DNA of 64,000 bases from Trypanosoma brucei gambiense DAL972 (lineage: Eukaryota > Euglenozoa > Kinetoplastea > Trypanosomatida > Trypanosomatidae), in the NCBI RefSeq assembly GCF_000210295.1, contig NC_026744.1, positions 1,178,001 to 1,242,000 on the forward strand, in the 5' to 3' direction. Position 1 is the stretch's first letter, and each line of letters starts with the position of its first letter. The notes beneath the pieces were generated by a model. It ran no database searches, was not told the origin of the DNA, and saw nothing but the letters and a program-made list of their open reading frames with translations. Both the position numbers and the translations under genes were made by a program. This document shows positions 1 through 11,500 of this stretch, one piece after another.

Positions 1-2522
1 AGTTGGCGACGGTCCCTTCAGCGGTGGATGAGGGACGTGATGGCAACGATATGTCCATAATTGGAGAGAGGGTTAGTCCCGCCGAAGCTGCAGGTGATTT
101 CAGAGCCACTGGACCATCAAATCAAGAGATTTTGAGCACAAGGAAGGAGCAACTGCCACTGCTGGGGAAAGAGTACAACACTCCCGTGTGCCAAGGTGTA
201 GAAGTAACATCCGTGGATGAAAACCACCGGCGGGTTCATGCGGCGCAGGTAATTGAACGCTTTCTGCTCCGTTGTGTGAGGCAGAGGGCCCAACACACCG
301 ACAAGCAGAAGAAAAAGGGGAAGGAAGAGACGATGGTGAAGGAAACTGAGGCTGCAACCGCAAAACCATTCTCCGCTCCTATGGATAGTGTATTTTTGTG
401 TGGCTCAGAGGCATGCAATCAAATGGCGGCACGCATAGCTCATTGCTGGCGACGATATAAGTCACGATTGGAGATAAAGCAGCTGCAGAAGCAGAGGTGG
501 GAAGATGAACATCAGCAGCAGCGGCTGCAACACAGAAATGTTATGGCTGCTCGTCTACAGAGTTTCTTCATTGTCAACTTAGCCGTGCGCCGCCGGCGCC
601 GGCTTCTTCAACAGAAGCAAGAGGAAGCGCCAAAGCCTGCTGTGGCGAACTCTACTCATGAAAAGTCCACAAAACCGTCCACACCAAACGCTAAAACGAA
701 TAAAGAGAATGGCGGGTCCCCGGCACCGACCATGCGAGAGAGGTTTGACCGAACACGAGAGAAGCGAAAGAGTTTGCTGCGCGACCATCACGATAGGACC
801 GAACTAAGCACAACGAGCAGTAGCGCGTCAACGAAGTCGCACACGGGTGCCCCCATGAAATCTCTTAAAACTCGAACTCAGTCGGCAACATCTCTTGTAA
901 AAAATAAAAGCGGCACTAGGGCAACAGCAGTTCCACCGTTACACCTGAAGTCTTCTGGTTTATCGACGCACGCTGCATACAATTACCACCCCGATACAGT
1001 AACACTCAAGGTTGGTATGCTACACCGACTTCTTCGTGCACCGAAGCCCCTTGTGTACGCATTGCGTGTCATGTGCAGCCGTTACGAGTCACGGCCTTAT
1101 TCCGCTTACGATGTCCTTGCCTCGTGCGATTGGCGTACAGTAAAGGATGATGTTGAGGAGGCTGCGGAGCACAACGAGGAGAACAGGGGTAAAGATGGCA
1201 ACGCGGAGGAAATGGCTGAAACCGCTTCCATTATTAGTGGGAACAGCAGCGTGCATGCGTTCGAGAGCATGATGCCAACTTCCAAACCCAGGTCTAGCGA
1301 TGACTTGTACCTCCAGATCAAGTCGTATCGAGCTATATATAACTCCCCTTCACTTAAGGTGAAAGGAAATGTGAAAGATGGGAATGGCACACCTTCCTCA
1401 TTTCTGAATATGTTCTCTACACACCCACCATCAGTTCGCGTGGATAGTTTTGTTGATACGAATGAATTACGGTTTTTAGAACCCATACCCAAGTCGTTGC
1501 CGCGACCCTTCGAACACTGGAGTATTGCGCTTTCCCTTCAGCAGCGCGTGTTCACCGCGGCGGCTATCTACGCATGGAAATTAATATTCAGTCACACACC
1601 ACACGACGACTATAAGCAGCGGATGCTTGACACTAGGGAAGAGCAGGAGGCCCGTCTCGATCGCGTCGAGCAGCGGAATCGCATGATACTCGCGTGTTAT
1701 TGCGTCCGCTCGGAATCTGAGTGGCTTCGGGAGGCTTCGGCAGATCTCAACTTCGTTGGTCGCATATGGAATCCGAAGCGGTCGCTCGATCCCAATGACC
1801 CTGACTTCGAACGGCATTGCCTTGAGACGTATGAGTTTGTGGAGAATTTCCTCTATCAATGCTTTCCCACACTATCAACCCTCGAGGATGTGCCGACATT
1901 CCTAATGGGGGCGGGAATTTACTTTATGATGCAAGCAACACTCACCAAGTTGGAGGCTGGAGAGGGAGCGGAGTCATTTGTGGCCGTTGGCCGGTTGGAC
2001 GAAAATACGTCTTCTTTGAACGCACAGCAACGTGAATGTTTATTTGTGTACGAGTTTCTCAACCTAATCGACACGCTTTCCTTCTGGCACAGTCAGTCAA
2101 AGGGGAAGAGTAATGACGCATCCCCAACGGGGAAGTCGAGCAGCAAACAACCGGGCACCGCGGCGGCTGGGTCAACACAAACAGAGACTAGTGATGATGA
2201 TTTCATTTCATGGAGGGCACACCTTGAGCGTTCCGTGAACGCTATTTTAGGCGCGTCATCCACTGGAGTTGGCACATCAGCCACGACTGATTCCCTTACA
2301 AATTTAGATGGTAATATAACGGATTCATCTGATTGTCCACCAATTCGGTTGGTAAAGTGTCCATCTTCCAATGTTGTAGCGGGTGAAAAAGTTAGCATGG
2401 AGCGCTTTTCATTGGCTTACCCGAGTGGTTTCCTTGTGGGTCTCAGTGAGCGTTTGATGCGGTGTTTAGTGGGAGTAAAACTTGATTTGGATGTGTGTGA
2501 GGATCTTGATGTGGCCATGTGA
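1..2522 (+). CDS. Hypothetical protein with IQ-like motifs, 5'-partial
   Basis: The frame is open at the left edge of the window, so the N-terminus is missing. About 839 residues are visible and end at a TGA at 2520-2522. Near residues 79-95, 142-156 and 182-200 there are short basic helices of the IQ type (for example AARIAHCWRRYKSR). IQ motifs bind calmodulin or EF-hand light chains. A Ser/Thr/Lys-rich, low-complexity linker follows at roughly 215-300. The C-terminal half (about 320-700) looks folded, with many aromatic residues and no recognised domain. I see no signal peptide or membrane segment. The calmodulin-binding role is inference from motif shape only. It is the first gene of the + strand array, followed by a 2.3 kb gap. 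Confidence 0.8.
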   Translation, partial: LATVPSAVDEGRDGNDMSIIGERVSPAEAAGDFRATGPSNQEILSTRKEQLPLLGKEYNTPVCQGVEVTSVDENHRRVHAAQVIERFLLRCVRQRAQHTDKQKKKGKEETMVKETEAATAKPFSAPMDSVFLCGSEACNQMAARIAHCWRRYKSRLEIKQLQKQRWEDEHQQQRLQHRNVMAARLQSFFIVNLAVRRRRRLLQQKQEEAPKPAVANSTHEKSTKPSTPNAKTNKENGGSPAPTMRERFDRTREKRKSLLRDHHDRTELSTTSSSASTKSHTGAPMKSLKTRTQSATSLVKNKSGTRATAVPPLHLKSSGLSTHAAYNYHPDTVTLKVGMLHRLLRAPKPLVYALRVMCSRYESRPYSAYDVLASCDWRTVKDDVEEAAEHNEENRGKDGNAEEMAETASIISGNSSVHAFESMMPTSKPRSSDDLYLQIKSYRAIYNSPSLKVKGNVKDGNGTPSSFLNMFSTHPPSVRVDSFVDTNELRFLEPIPKSLPRPFEHWSIALSLQQRVFTAAAIYAWKLIFSHTPHDDYKQRMLDTREEQEARLDRVEQRNRMILACYCVRSESEWLREASADLNFVGRIWNPKRSLDPNDPDFERHCLETYEFVENFLYQCFPTLSTLEDVPTFLMGAGIYFMMQATLTKLEAGEGAESFVAVGRLDENTSSLNAQQRECLFVYEFLNLIDTLSFWHSQSKGKSNDASPTGKSSSKQPGTAAAGSTQTETSDDDFISWRAHLERSVNAILGASSTGVGTSATTDSLTNLDGNITDSSDCPPIRLVKCPSSNVVAGEKVSMERFSLAYPSGFLVGLSERLMRCLVGVKLDLDVCEDLDVAM

Positions 2523-3080
2523 TGAGGAATCTTGTGTGAGGTGCTTGCATTTTTGTTTATTATGTGTGGTGAGCTCCATGCAACCACCGTGAGGAAATTG
2601 AGGGAGATAATGCTGTTAAATGTGCTCAAACTCCGGTGGCCTCCATGGGTCAGTTTCCAGTTGTGAAGAGGGTATTTTTCCTTTCTTCTACCGCGCTCCG
2701 ATGGATAAAAAGTTTTTTGTCTGACAACAACAACAACAACAATGACAATTAAAAAAAAGTCTTAGTGGGACCATCAAAGGCACCCCACATACATGCACAC
2801 AACTGCTTTGTGAAGGGCACGCAAAGGCAGTCGGCGTAAATGGAGAGTGAACGGAAAGGAGAGGAGAATAATATACAATAAAAACAAATATAAGGGCGTG
2901 AGCAGAAACGATAGCAAGCTGTTGAATGAAACAATAAAGTGGCGTGCATGTATGTACATTTCGCACGCACGTAAATATTCATACACATACATAGTGGGGA
3001 GGGGAGTTATGATGCTGGAGTTAGGGTGACGAGGCTATAGGGAGTGAAGAAAATAAGGAGAGAGAATGAAGAATATATAG

Positions 3081-3084
<4 letters not shown>

Positions 3085-3116
<32 letters not shown>
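3085..3116. repeat. (AT)16 microsatellite
   Basis: Uninterrupted AT dinucleotide run in the gap after the first gene. Confidence 0.95.
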
Positions 3117-3118
<2 letters not shown>

Positions 3119-3570
3119 AGGGGGAAATGGTGAGGAATCTGTGCTTGAGGAAAAGAAATTAAAACGGCTACCGATGGTGGTGCTCTGTTTTCTTTTTTGT
3201 GTTTGTTGTTTTCTTGTGCGTATATGTATTTGTATGCAAATCTCACCGACTCTCAGAGTTTTGCATCACGATGATTCTATTTACTGCAATGCATAATGTT
3301 TATGCCGGCGGTTTGTAATTGGATAGGGGCACCTGCGGTTTAAAGAGAGGGGAGAAAAAGACATTTCTCAGAGAATAGTAACGTTTTCTTCCACTTGTAT
3401 GTAGATGCTTCTCATTTTCGTCCGGCATTGTTTTCAATTCGCTTTTCTCCGTGGAGATCCTTTTTTTTTTTTGCTGGGATTACTTCCGGTATCCTTTGCT
3501 TACTTCTCCTTTATATCTAGCAGGTGCTTCTCATTTCGATGCGTTTGTTTTCCGTGTTAGACTCTCTTCT

Positions 3571-3589
3571 TTGATTGATTGATTGATTG
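3571..3589. repeat. (TTGA)n tetranucleotide repeat
   Basis: About four and a half copies of TTGA within pyrimidine-rich intergenic DNA. Confidence 0.85.
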
Positions 3590-3913
3590 TTTGTTTTTTT
3601 CTTCTCTTTTCCTCTTTGCGCCTCTGGCATGTATTATCCACTTGTGATTGGACTGTGTTCGTGGGATTGTTATTGTTGTGGTGTCGACTGCTTAGTTTCA
3701 TGTAGTGGAACTTTGCTTTTAGGAGGAATTTGAATATTATTTACACCGTTTTCTTGCTGCACATTAGCCGCTACTTCAGCACCTCGTAAATAAGGTGCTT
3801 ACATACATGATAGGCAATGTGGAGATCAACGTTTCACCCGGTATGTTTTCGCATTTTTTTTTCCTTTCGCATCCACTTTTATTCGTTTTTTCTTGCTACC
3901 CCCTATTCCTTTT

Positions 3914-3946
3914 CATTCATTCATTCATCCATCCATCCATCCATTC
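3914..3946. repeat. (CATT)n/(CATC)n compound repeat
   Basis: Tandem CATT units pass into CATC units in a T-rich intergenic stretch. This repeat creates the spurious His/Pro/Ser-rich open frames seen there. Confidence 0.85.
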
Positions 3947-4608
3947 AACTTCCTTCTTTCTTGTGCTCTTATATTTGTCCACTTTACGTCCTCTTTACGC
4001 GCTTTATTTTTCTTTTATGTTTCTTTTGCTGATGATTCCCAGCCCCATTTGTTCTATTTTCCCTCAAATCCGGCTTTACTCCTCTGTGAAGGCAATGTTG
4101 GTTTGAAGGATGTGAAAATATATGCAGTTGGGAGGAAAGTTTTTCATTTATCTTCCTCTAAGTTGTTTGGTACGCTTTCCTCAACCGCTGCTGCCATTGA
4201 TATTTACTCTTTCCCCCCCCCCTCCCTTCATTTTTTCCCCATGCCTTGTTCTAAATTTATATTTCTGTGTATTTATAACGCGTAACATCTTTTCTCTTTT
4301 CTATACTCTTTTTCCTTTTCTTTTTTTGCTTCATCCCTGCTTTACTAGAGGTTGATAGAACCTTCGTAACCTCCTCCTCCCTAAGCGCAGTTTCACTCAC
4401 TCGCACAAAATATTAGAGAGGAGACTAACGTATTGCAAAGGCTTCCAGTGGTGCTGAAGCTTACGGAACATTATTCCAGCGAAAAATTGGAGTTATACAC
4501 ATAACTGAAACGAAACAAAGAATTAAAAAAGCAACGAAGGAAGAAAGGGTGTCTTGACTTGCGCCCGTAATTCATCCGGCGATCGCTCAATAAATCACGT
4601 ATTGAATT

Positions 4609-4633
4609 GTTTCCCCTCTTTCTTCGTTTGCAG
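4609..4633 (+). promoter_or_regulatory. Probable spliced-leader acceptor for the 4810 gene
   Basis: A pyrimidine tract is followed by CAG, with AG at 4632-4633. No ATG occurs between here and 4810, so the first ATG of the processed mRNA would be the annotated start, with a 5' UTR of about 176 nt. Confidence 0.6.
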
Positions 4634-4809
4634 GCTGTGACGAGTCGTGGGCGGGCCGTCTAACCGGCTTCTCTAATCACAAGTGTAAACGCCGCATAGT
4701 ACGATACGAATTGTAGCCGAGTAGCCAAAAAAAAAAAAAAGAACAGCAAAAAGGAGCACGTCTCGAAGTTTCAGTCGCGTAAAAAAGTGTAAGCGAATTC
4801 TACAACGTA

Positions 4810-5631
4810 ATGCTTCGAGCTTCTGTGTTGCTGCTTAAGTCAAGCATACGAACATCAGGATTGCTTTTACCATGGAAAATACGACCAGTGGCGGATACAA
4901 TGGAGCGAAGAGATGCGTGGAAAGAGTTGGAGCAACTTCTCACTAGCATTACACGACTGAGTAATGAGGAAGCGATAGAGAAGATGACCGAATTTTGTCC
5001 ACGGCTTGCGATTTGTGATATTGAATACCCCGTCGAGACGCTACAACGCAAACGGCGGCTGGAGGAGCGGCGGATGTTGAGGCAACACCACGAAAATCGT
5101 AGTCGCAATGGTAAGAAGAAGGGGGAGCGTGAGCAGGTGACAGAAACCGTTACGTTAGCAGACGATGAAGCCACTCGGAAATTGATGAAGAGCACCTTAC
5201 GTATATTGGTTGCAAGGGCTCAAAAAAACTCTGGAACCAGCGACCGGGAGGTGGTGCGGGACAAAATGAAGAAATCCTCCTCAAAGATTATCGTTTCTTC
5301 ATCCAGTGCCACACCTGCTCCCCTTCCGAGTAAAAGCAACGAGGGGAAGCGTAGCGGGGCCGACAAAAAGGCGAACAGAGGCGAGGTTGATGGAACCCAA
5401 AACTCCAAACGAAAAGGAGAAGTTGAAAAATCAAGTGATTTGGTGAGTTCCCCCACAACCACAACCACTGCAGCAGCAGCAGCAGCAATGAATGTTTCTT
5501 CCTCTTCTACTTTTCCTTCTGGGGAAACTCCGTTTAGGGCTTCATCAACTGCATCCACTGCAGGAGTAAAAGGTGCGGATACATCGAGTGGTGGTGGTGG
5601 TAGCGCATGCAAAACGGGGAAAGGTAAGTAG
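4810..5631 (+). CDS. Hypothetical basic, low-complexity protein (273 aa), possibly mitochondrial
   Basis: The ATG at 4810 is the first one after a good splice acceptor at 4632, which supports this start. Residues 1-25 form an Arg/Lys/Ser/Leu-rich stretch without acidic residues, like a mitochondrial presequence. An alternative start is Met31 at 4900. Residues 31-95 look helical and folded, with a pattern of charged and hydrophobic residues. From about residue 95 the chain is Lys/Ser/Glu-rich and probably disordered. It includes an Ala run encoded by GCA repeats at about 5470-5487, then Ser/Thr- and Gly-rich segments. No family was recognised. The gene lies between the IQ-motif gene and CTU2. 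Confidence 0.75.
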   Translation: MLRASVLLLKSSIRTSGLLLPWKIRPVADTMERRDAWKELEQLLTSITRLSNEEAIEKMTEFCPRLAICDIEYPVETLQRKRRLEERRMLRQHHENRSRNGKKKGEREQVTETVTLADDEATRKLMKSTLRILVARAQKNSGTSDREVVRDKMKKSSSKIIVSSSSATPAPLPSKSNEGKRSGADKKANRGEVDGTQNSKRKGEVEKSSDLVSSPTTTTTAAAAAAMNVSSSSTFPSGETPFRASSTASTAGVKGADTSSGGGGSACKTGKGK

Positions 5632-6838
5632 ATAAAAGGTTGGGATTGTTTCGGTGTGTTAACAATCAGTTGAACACTAGACTGCAAAAAAAAAAAAAAA
5701 GAAGAGCTTGAAAGATATGGAGGGATGGAGAGAGAAAAATGGGGCTGGAAACGGGGGAATGAAAATGCAGATCATGGTGTGATGACACAAGAGAGGAAAA
5801 AAAAAAGAAGAAAGTGGAAAAGGGCGACGCTGTGCGAAACCCAGGTGTTAGGGTTGGTTAACTGTTGGAACTTTCACAAGTTTTTGAAAATGAGGAAAGG
5901 TGTAAATTGTAACTCCTTCCGTCTCCGTATGGTTCCCACTAGTGTGCATATGTATACGCCTTTGTGGTGCGTCTCTCTGCCATGAACCGAAAGTAAAAGG
6001 GGGTGAGGCCGTGTTGTAGTTATTCACTTTCAGTGTGTGCTCTAACTTAAATATATAACGCCTCTTTTTCTCATCATTCTTCCCCTTTCCACACATGTAC
6101 GGATGAGTGAAGAAAAAAAGGGGGAGTTTGTTTGTTTGCCTTTGTGAGTGGTGACCAGAGGGGACAGTTAGAAACCCTGCGCAGTGTTGCTTTCAGTTCC
6201 TCTTTGCATCTCCTCCATCTCTCCACTGTGATTATGTTTCAAGGAGGCATTCTGTTTGGAGGGAACAAAACCGATGGTTTCATTTTCAATATGGGATGAA
6301 ACGTTTAAACAATTATGAAACCTCAAAGATCGAAAGTATATACATACACACCTTTGCGCTTGGGGTGGAAAGATAGAAGGAAATGAAGGCCGTGCATTGA
6401 GTCGTTGTGTCACCGCCTAACTTTCCCCCCTCCCTCCAATATTTGAGGTGGTGTAAATGACTTCTCCCTTCTTCCCTCATCCATGGTGATGTGTTTTACC
6501 ATACTTCAGCCGTGTATTTTTGTTTTGTTTTACCTCAATTAATTCTCAAAACCAAAAGAAGAAAAGAAAGACGAGACGGTGAAAAGGCGACCGAGACACG
6601 TGTGTTCAGTTAACGCATTGGCTTCTCACGATATGAAGAATCGTTTACGTTCTCTTAGATAAGGCTTCACGTACACGCAGAACGCCACCATCGAAGAAAA
6701 GGCGGTAAAAAAAAAAAAGAGAAGGGAAGAGAAGAGAAATTGGGAGAAACTACTCTACCACTTTGTTCGTGAATCGATTGCTCAGCTTCTTTATCACTAC
6801 TTTTCTTCCCTCCTTTATTTCGCAATTTACTCATGTAC
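5632..6838 (+). other. Intergenic region between the 4810 gene and CTU2
   Basis: No gene supported. Contains A-tracts (about 5685-5700 and 5797-5809) and purine-rich DNA just after the stop codon, then pyrimidine-rich DNA towards the CTU2 splice site. Likely the 3' UTR of the upstream gene. Confidence 0.6.
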
Positions 6839-6853
6839 ACTCTTTTTTTACAG
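6801..6853 (+). promoter_or_regulatory. Probable spliced-leader acceptor for CTU2
   Basis: Two pyrimidine tracts (6801-6820 and 6841-6849) precede CAG, with AG at 6852-6853. The first downstream ATG is at 6924, giving a 5' UTR of about 70 nt. Confidence 0.65.
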
Positions 6854-6923
6854 CCACCGCTGAAGGAAAGGATAGAGGGGCAGAGCTGGCGAGTCATATA
6901 GTTAGTTGCCAAACAAATATAAC

Positions 6924-8570
6924 ATGACCGTCTGCTTCAAATGCAAGTCAGCGTCAGCGGTGGTATGTAGCCGTGACGGGCCCACTAAAAGTTACTGTTC
7001 TTCATGCTTCACAGATTTTTGCACCCGCCTCACGCGGGACTCGCTTTTCCGCAATTGCGGACTACCGTGCGATGAGCCGGTGGTAGTTGCCGTATCGGGA
7101 GGTTTTAGTTCCATGATGCTATTGCACCAACTCGGGATACTGCGGACGCAAAATCGCATAAGACAAGGTGAAGGGCGTGTGACATTTGAACTCATTCCGC
7201 TGCACTTACGTGAAGAAGAACTTATGGCGCCAACCCAGCAGGGCCCCGTTAATGCGTTTGCGGATGAAGGTGATGATGCCCGTCAGGAAAACGGGAGGTA
7301 TTGTCATACATTTTCTGAGGTGAAGGAACAGTTTGAAGAACTGGAGTGCCTGGTGCGCACGCAATGCGAACAGTGGGAATTTGCAAGCACCCCGCTATTC
7401 ACAGCGGATGAAGTACAGATCGTGCAGTACAGTGATTATTTATCGCCTGATGAACTACGTGGACTCCGGGAGGTGTTGCACCACCCGCGTATTCCGCTTT
7501 CGCACCGTGAACTTCTCTACAGGCGATTGCGTGGACGCATTCTGACCGTTGCAGCGGTTGAAAGTATTAACAAATGGAGAGACATCCGTCAAGTTTCGGG
7601 TCGGTGGTATCACATGTTGACGGGTGAGAACGCTCTCCGTTGTTGTGTGGCAACGCTACGAGAGGTAATGAGCAATAGCAACAGCAATCGCATTGTCCAT
7701 TTTGGTGGACATCGTGGTTTTCTGGGACAGTGCATGGTGATGCGGCCGTTACGAAGCCTTATTCCTCGCGAAGCTGTCATATACTGCCGCCTGTACGGCA
7801 TCCAAGCAGGGTTTACACCTTCACTCAGTACCTTGACGGCTCTGCGCTCCTTCGATCGTACCCTCGAAGTTTTTATTAATATCATGCTGGGTTCCTATCG
7901 CACATCCATTTTCAATGTACTGAACACGGTGACGAGACTAGACGTGGGTGCCGATGCTGAAATACTGAATGTTGATTTGCGCACTAAACAAAGTGGGGGA
8001 CCGTGTGGGGAAAATACAAAACAGGCAAAGCGTGTTATTGCCGGAAAAGCAGCGCAACACCACCGCGAGCAGTTAAAGATGAGGCGACCCATTTGTTGCC
8101 TATGGGAAGGTGCCGACATCAAAGGAGAGGAGGAGGCAGAGGAAAATGGCGAAGAAGGGAAATTGAGTAACCAGTCGCGGCGATTATGTGTTGTTTGTGG
8201 ATGTTTCATCACTTGTGCGGATGAACACCCGGTAACGTTGCGATTTGGTCGGCGATTTGTGTGTGAAAGCTGTCTCCAATTAATGAATGATTTCGCCAAC
8301 ACACGTCGCGCCGAAGCGGGAACTGAAAGTGAGCGAATACTAACGGATCCTGCCGTTCACTCCGCTGTTGCCACTGGTCCCGGAACTATGCTTAGTGCTT
8401 TCGAGTCACTTACCACCACAATGCAAATGTTGGTTGCAGCAACAGGTAATTCGCCTTCTCTCGCTGGGAATGACGGTACTGGTGAGGATCGATGCGTGCG
8501 ACGGCGCCTCAGTGCTCACGGCGCAGAAGAGTACATCTTACAGACAGATGATGGTGAGAAAGACAGTTAA
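6924..8570 (+). CDS. CTU2: Cytoplasmic tRNA 2-thiolation protein 2 (CTU2/NCS2)
   Basis: CTU2 partners CTU1 in the cytosolic complex that receives sulfur from URM1 and thiolates the wobble uridine of tRNA-Lys, -Gln and -Glu. This 548-aa protein has an N-terminal Cys cluster (CFKCKS, then CSSCF, residues about 4-29) and a PP-loop-like segment VVAVSGGFSSMMLLH near residues 54-68. In CTU2 proteins the SGGxxS loop is degenerate compared with the SGGKDS of CTU1, as here. The family's C-terminal zinc-type cysteines (CCLWEG, CVVCGC, FVCESC) are present, followed by a variable tail. The ATG at 6924 is chosen because the in-frame codon at 6906 is TTG and the splice acceptor lies at 6852. Confidence 0.9.
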   Translation: MTVCFKCKSASAVVCSRDGPTKSYCSSCFTDFCTRLTRDSLFRNCGLPCDEPVVVAVSGGFSSMMLLHQLGILRTQNRIRQGEGRVTFELIPLHLREEELMAPTQQGPVNAFADEGDDARQENGRYCHTFSEVKEQFEELECLVRTQCEQWEFASTPLFTADEVQIVQYSDYLSPDELRGLREVLHHPRIPLSHRELLYRRLRGRILTVAAVESINKWRDIRQVSGRWYHMLTGENALRCCVATLREVMSNSNSNRIVHFGGHRGFLGQCMVMRPLRSLIPREAVIYCRLYGIQAGFTPSLSTLTALRSFDRTLEVFINIMLGSYRTSIFNVLNTVTRLDVGADAEILNVDLRTKQSGGPCGENTKQAKRVIAGKAAQHHREQLKMRRPICCLWEGADIKGEEEAEENGEEGKLSNQSRRLCVVCGCFITCADEHPVTLRFGRRFVCESCLQLMNDFANTRRAEAGTESERILTDPAVHSAVATGPGTMLSAFESLTTTMQMLVAATGNSPSLAGNDGTGEDRCVRRRLSAHGAEEYILQTDDGEKDS

Positions 8571-11500
8571 CTGCTTCTTCGGAGTTGTAGGCTTTTGAAC
8601 ATGAGTTTCTATGGATATGTCGATCCTAAATTTTCGTTGTGTTTCCGCATGGTCGGCAATCGGTTGGATATGGTGCCGCACGACGTTAACTTTCCTTCCT
8701 CAGTTGATCTTGTAACAATGCGGGCCCAGATTTATGCATATACACGCGAGTGCTGAATGCATTATCCTTTCTAATACTTATCCATCCTCCTTCACTATTA
8801 TCATAAGCTTTCTCGTGAAGATGTTAGAGGCGTCAGCCATATCTCTAAGAGTTGAGAGGCGAGAACTTTTAGTGCTTATCGTGCGTGCTAAAGAGGCAAG
8901 TTAGACGGCAACTCACAAGTGCGATGGGGGCTCATTCTTTTGGATTTGAGTCCGTACGAGCCTCGAAGAGTGGAACAATGGAATGTGCGAGAGGATGCCA
9001 ATAAATAAGATTGAAAGGCACCATTCCGTCAACATCCTTAAGAGTTTGAACAGGTGGAGGTTCGACAAAATGTACGATCTGGTCAACGACCGAACCCGGC
9101 AGGTTTTGTGATACCCCTCGGAGGTGTGCGTGTGTCTGTGGCTTAACATATCGAAAAAAAAAAATGAAGCAGCGTTGCTTAAGTGGGTACTTATCGCGAT
9201 TGTGCGGGAAGTAGGGAGAGGGGATATCTGTTTCAAAAAGAAATTATGAGGTAACGGCGGAAGGTCTCCCTATTTACCTTTAGTAGATTGTTTTAAGCAC
9301 TTATGTGAAACCTTTGTGTCGAACGCGTCCCGTATTTAATTAAGTGTGTGTTGGTGTGAAGTAGGGGAAACGCCGGGTTGTTTTGAGGAAAATCAGCAGT
9401 GAACAGTTGTGCGGTGGGGGGAGGGGGATAAAAGGGAAGTTAATCAAGCGGTTTTGCTCATCCCGTCTGTAGAACTGCCGCTCTTTTCACTCACCAGATT
9501 TCCGGTTGGTGTGCGATCGGCATAAGTCTCACGAATCAAAAATTATACATATCGCATGTAAAACTCGACGTATGAATTGATTCGCAAAAAGAAAGTATTC
9601 CACACTAATTATTTTGGGGACATGGGAGGTGAGAAAAGGGAGGGAATAAAATGAGCCTCAGGAGATGAGGATAATGTCTCGGTATATATACGACAGTGAC
9701 GAAGGATAAGTTTTGCACTTTTGATAAAGGAAGTCCAAAGAGAAGGAACAAAAAGGTAGGAAGATACGCTAAAGACATCAACAGGAACCATTTGCCAAAT
9801 GGATGTGAACGAACTTAAGGACCTAAGCCAGGACAATAAATATTAACTATTAAAAAAACATCAATAAGAGTGGCGCGACTTACATAAAAATAAACCTAAC
9901 AGGATAATACAGATACCCTAACCATCAGCGGAAGATGGGCTCATGCGAGGAAATTGGTGAGGTTAGCTAAGTATCTTGATATTGTCTCTCGATGGCACGT
10001 AAGCTTATTGGGTTAAACAACAAATTGTGGATTAACACCATACACACGGGTTGTTCCTCAATATTCCAAGTGATAGGAAACGTTGTCGTTACATCAAGAA
10101 GACAGTTTTCCAGTTACATTTGGTACCAGCGGTGCCATCGTTCTGAGATGGTGCTACTGAAAAGACATTTTCACTTGTAGTATAATAACTCTGGTCTCAG
10201 CAACAGTGGGGTCGTTACATATTTGTTTTCTTTTTCCTTTTGCCATAATCCTAACAAACAGCACATGATGCATCCAATGTTAAAATTTTATTATGTTTAC
10301 ATGATTCTCAATACTTTTTACTTGGTTGTGGAAGATGTGGAGAAGGATGTGCACCTATCGTGGAAATTAAATGCTGTGTCGCTGGGAAGGCGTTCAACGT
10401 ATCCATTTTCCCTGTCGGAACTACCTCCTCCTCCCGCTGTTGTAGCAGCGAACACCAAATACGTGTCTTGTTACATTGTTTGGGACGTGTTCCTGGTGTG
10501 TGGAATGCGCCAGTGGTGTTCACTCATCAACCAAAAGATTAGTGTCGTTGTCTGTATCCACAGGAAGCAAGTGTGTTGCGGAAGTTCCGTTTTAAGGGAT
10601 CCTTGAGTGGATGAAGGTGTGGAAGAAATGGAAAGTGCGCACTGCGTGGCTGTTTCGGTGGCGCTGGACATAATGCAGGTTAGTGTCCCTCCAAATCTTA
10701 CACAGTGCTCATCAGAATCAGAAAATAAGGAGGTTTTCAGTGCACCGTGCGCTGTTGCATCTTCAATACCCGCTTCATATTGGGATACATTCAATAAGAT
10801 ACGTCGGGCCACCATTTTACACTTTGTGCTATAGCATACGTGTGTGCAATCAACTTCGTTGTTCAGTCGAATACGTGGACCCATATATCCCCTCGACAGA
10901 AAACACGCAAAGTAGTGTTTACGGCATTTAATGATTTCACTTGACCTAACTTCTTGTAGGATGGTATGCGCGTGTGGTCACGCTGCTGCTTTTCTTTCGT
11001 CTCGGAGGCGGTGTGGGAGTCAGGTGACAGGTTGTTGCGGTATACTAGCGTTGCGATATGCATGGTATTGGTTTTATCACAGTTGTGGTAGAGACGCTTT
11101 TCTTTGGCGCCGTGGTACGCAAAATAAAAAAGAAAAAAACATTAATATAACCTGATGCGAATGTCTCGGGAAGTTAAGGAACCGTGCGGAAGCGGCGGGG
11201 GTGTGGAGCCCAGACTCAAGGGTTGCGTGCACCTGGGCGATTTAACATTTTTTTTTTACAAAACTGCTGATGGTCAAGGGAGATTGTAATTGCTGTTAAC
11301 TCTATGGGAAGGGAGCCGACGGACCAGACGCTAAGTGGTAGGGGATCAATTCGTGACATTGATTATGATATATGAACGCTTTACACAAAAGATGCAAAGG
11401 GTGTAATTATATCCCCCTTGGTTGGAAGCGCTTCATTCACTTGTATCCGCTCTCAGAAGCCGGTTACACCATCGGGTGTGTGTGCATACTGGCGCACATG
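8571..11500 (+). other. Gene-poor region before the LRR gene
   Basis: About 2.9 kb without a supported gene. It starts with the CTU2 3' UTR. The 8.9-9.9 kb part is ordinary mixed-composition DNA with A-rich stretches. At 10.2-11.1 kb, short overlapping open frames occur on both strands (for example 10471-10884 on - and 10223-10606 on +). None resembles a family I know, and they shadow one another. The sequence may be decayed coding or retroposon DNA, as is common near trypanosome strand-switch regions, but I see no intact element. Confidence 0.5.

Larger units (their letters stand above)
2523..4609 (+). other. Long intergenic region: probable 3' UTR and splice region
   Basis: No convincing gene. 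The left part holds an (AT)n run at 3085-3116. The right part (about 3340-4350) is strongly pyrimidine-rich on the + strand, with TTGA and CATT/CATC simple repeats. Open frames here translate to Phe/Ser/Leu-rich, low-complexity peptides and are taken as artefacts of T-rich DNA. Most of this is probably the 3' UTR of the upstream IQ-motif gene, about 2.1 kb if the splice site at 4632 is the next one used. Confidence 0.6.

Noticed and set aside
3795..4285. Overlapping + strand ORFs after the first gene
   Set aside because: Phe/Ser/Pro-rich peptides produced by T-rich DNA and a CATT/CATC repeat; no conserved features.
10223..10884. Overlapping ORFs on both strands (127 and 137 codons)
   Set aside because: They shadow each other, one lacks an ATG, and neither resembles a known family; kept only as possible decayed sequence.
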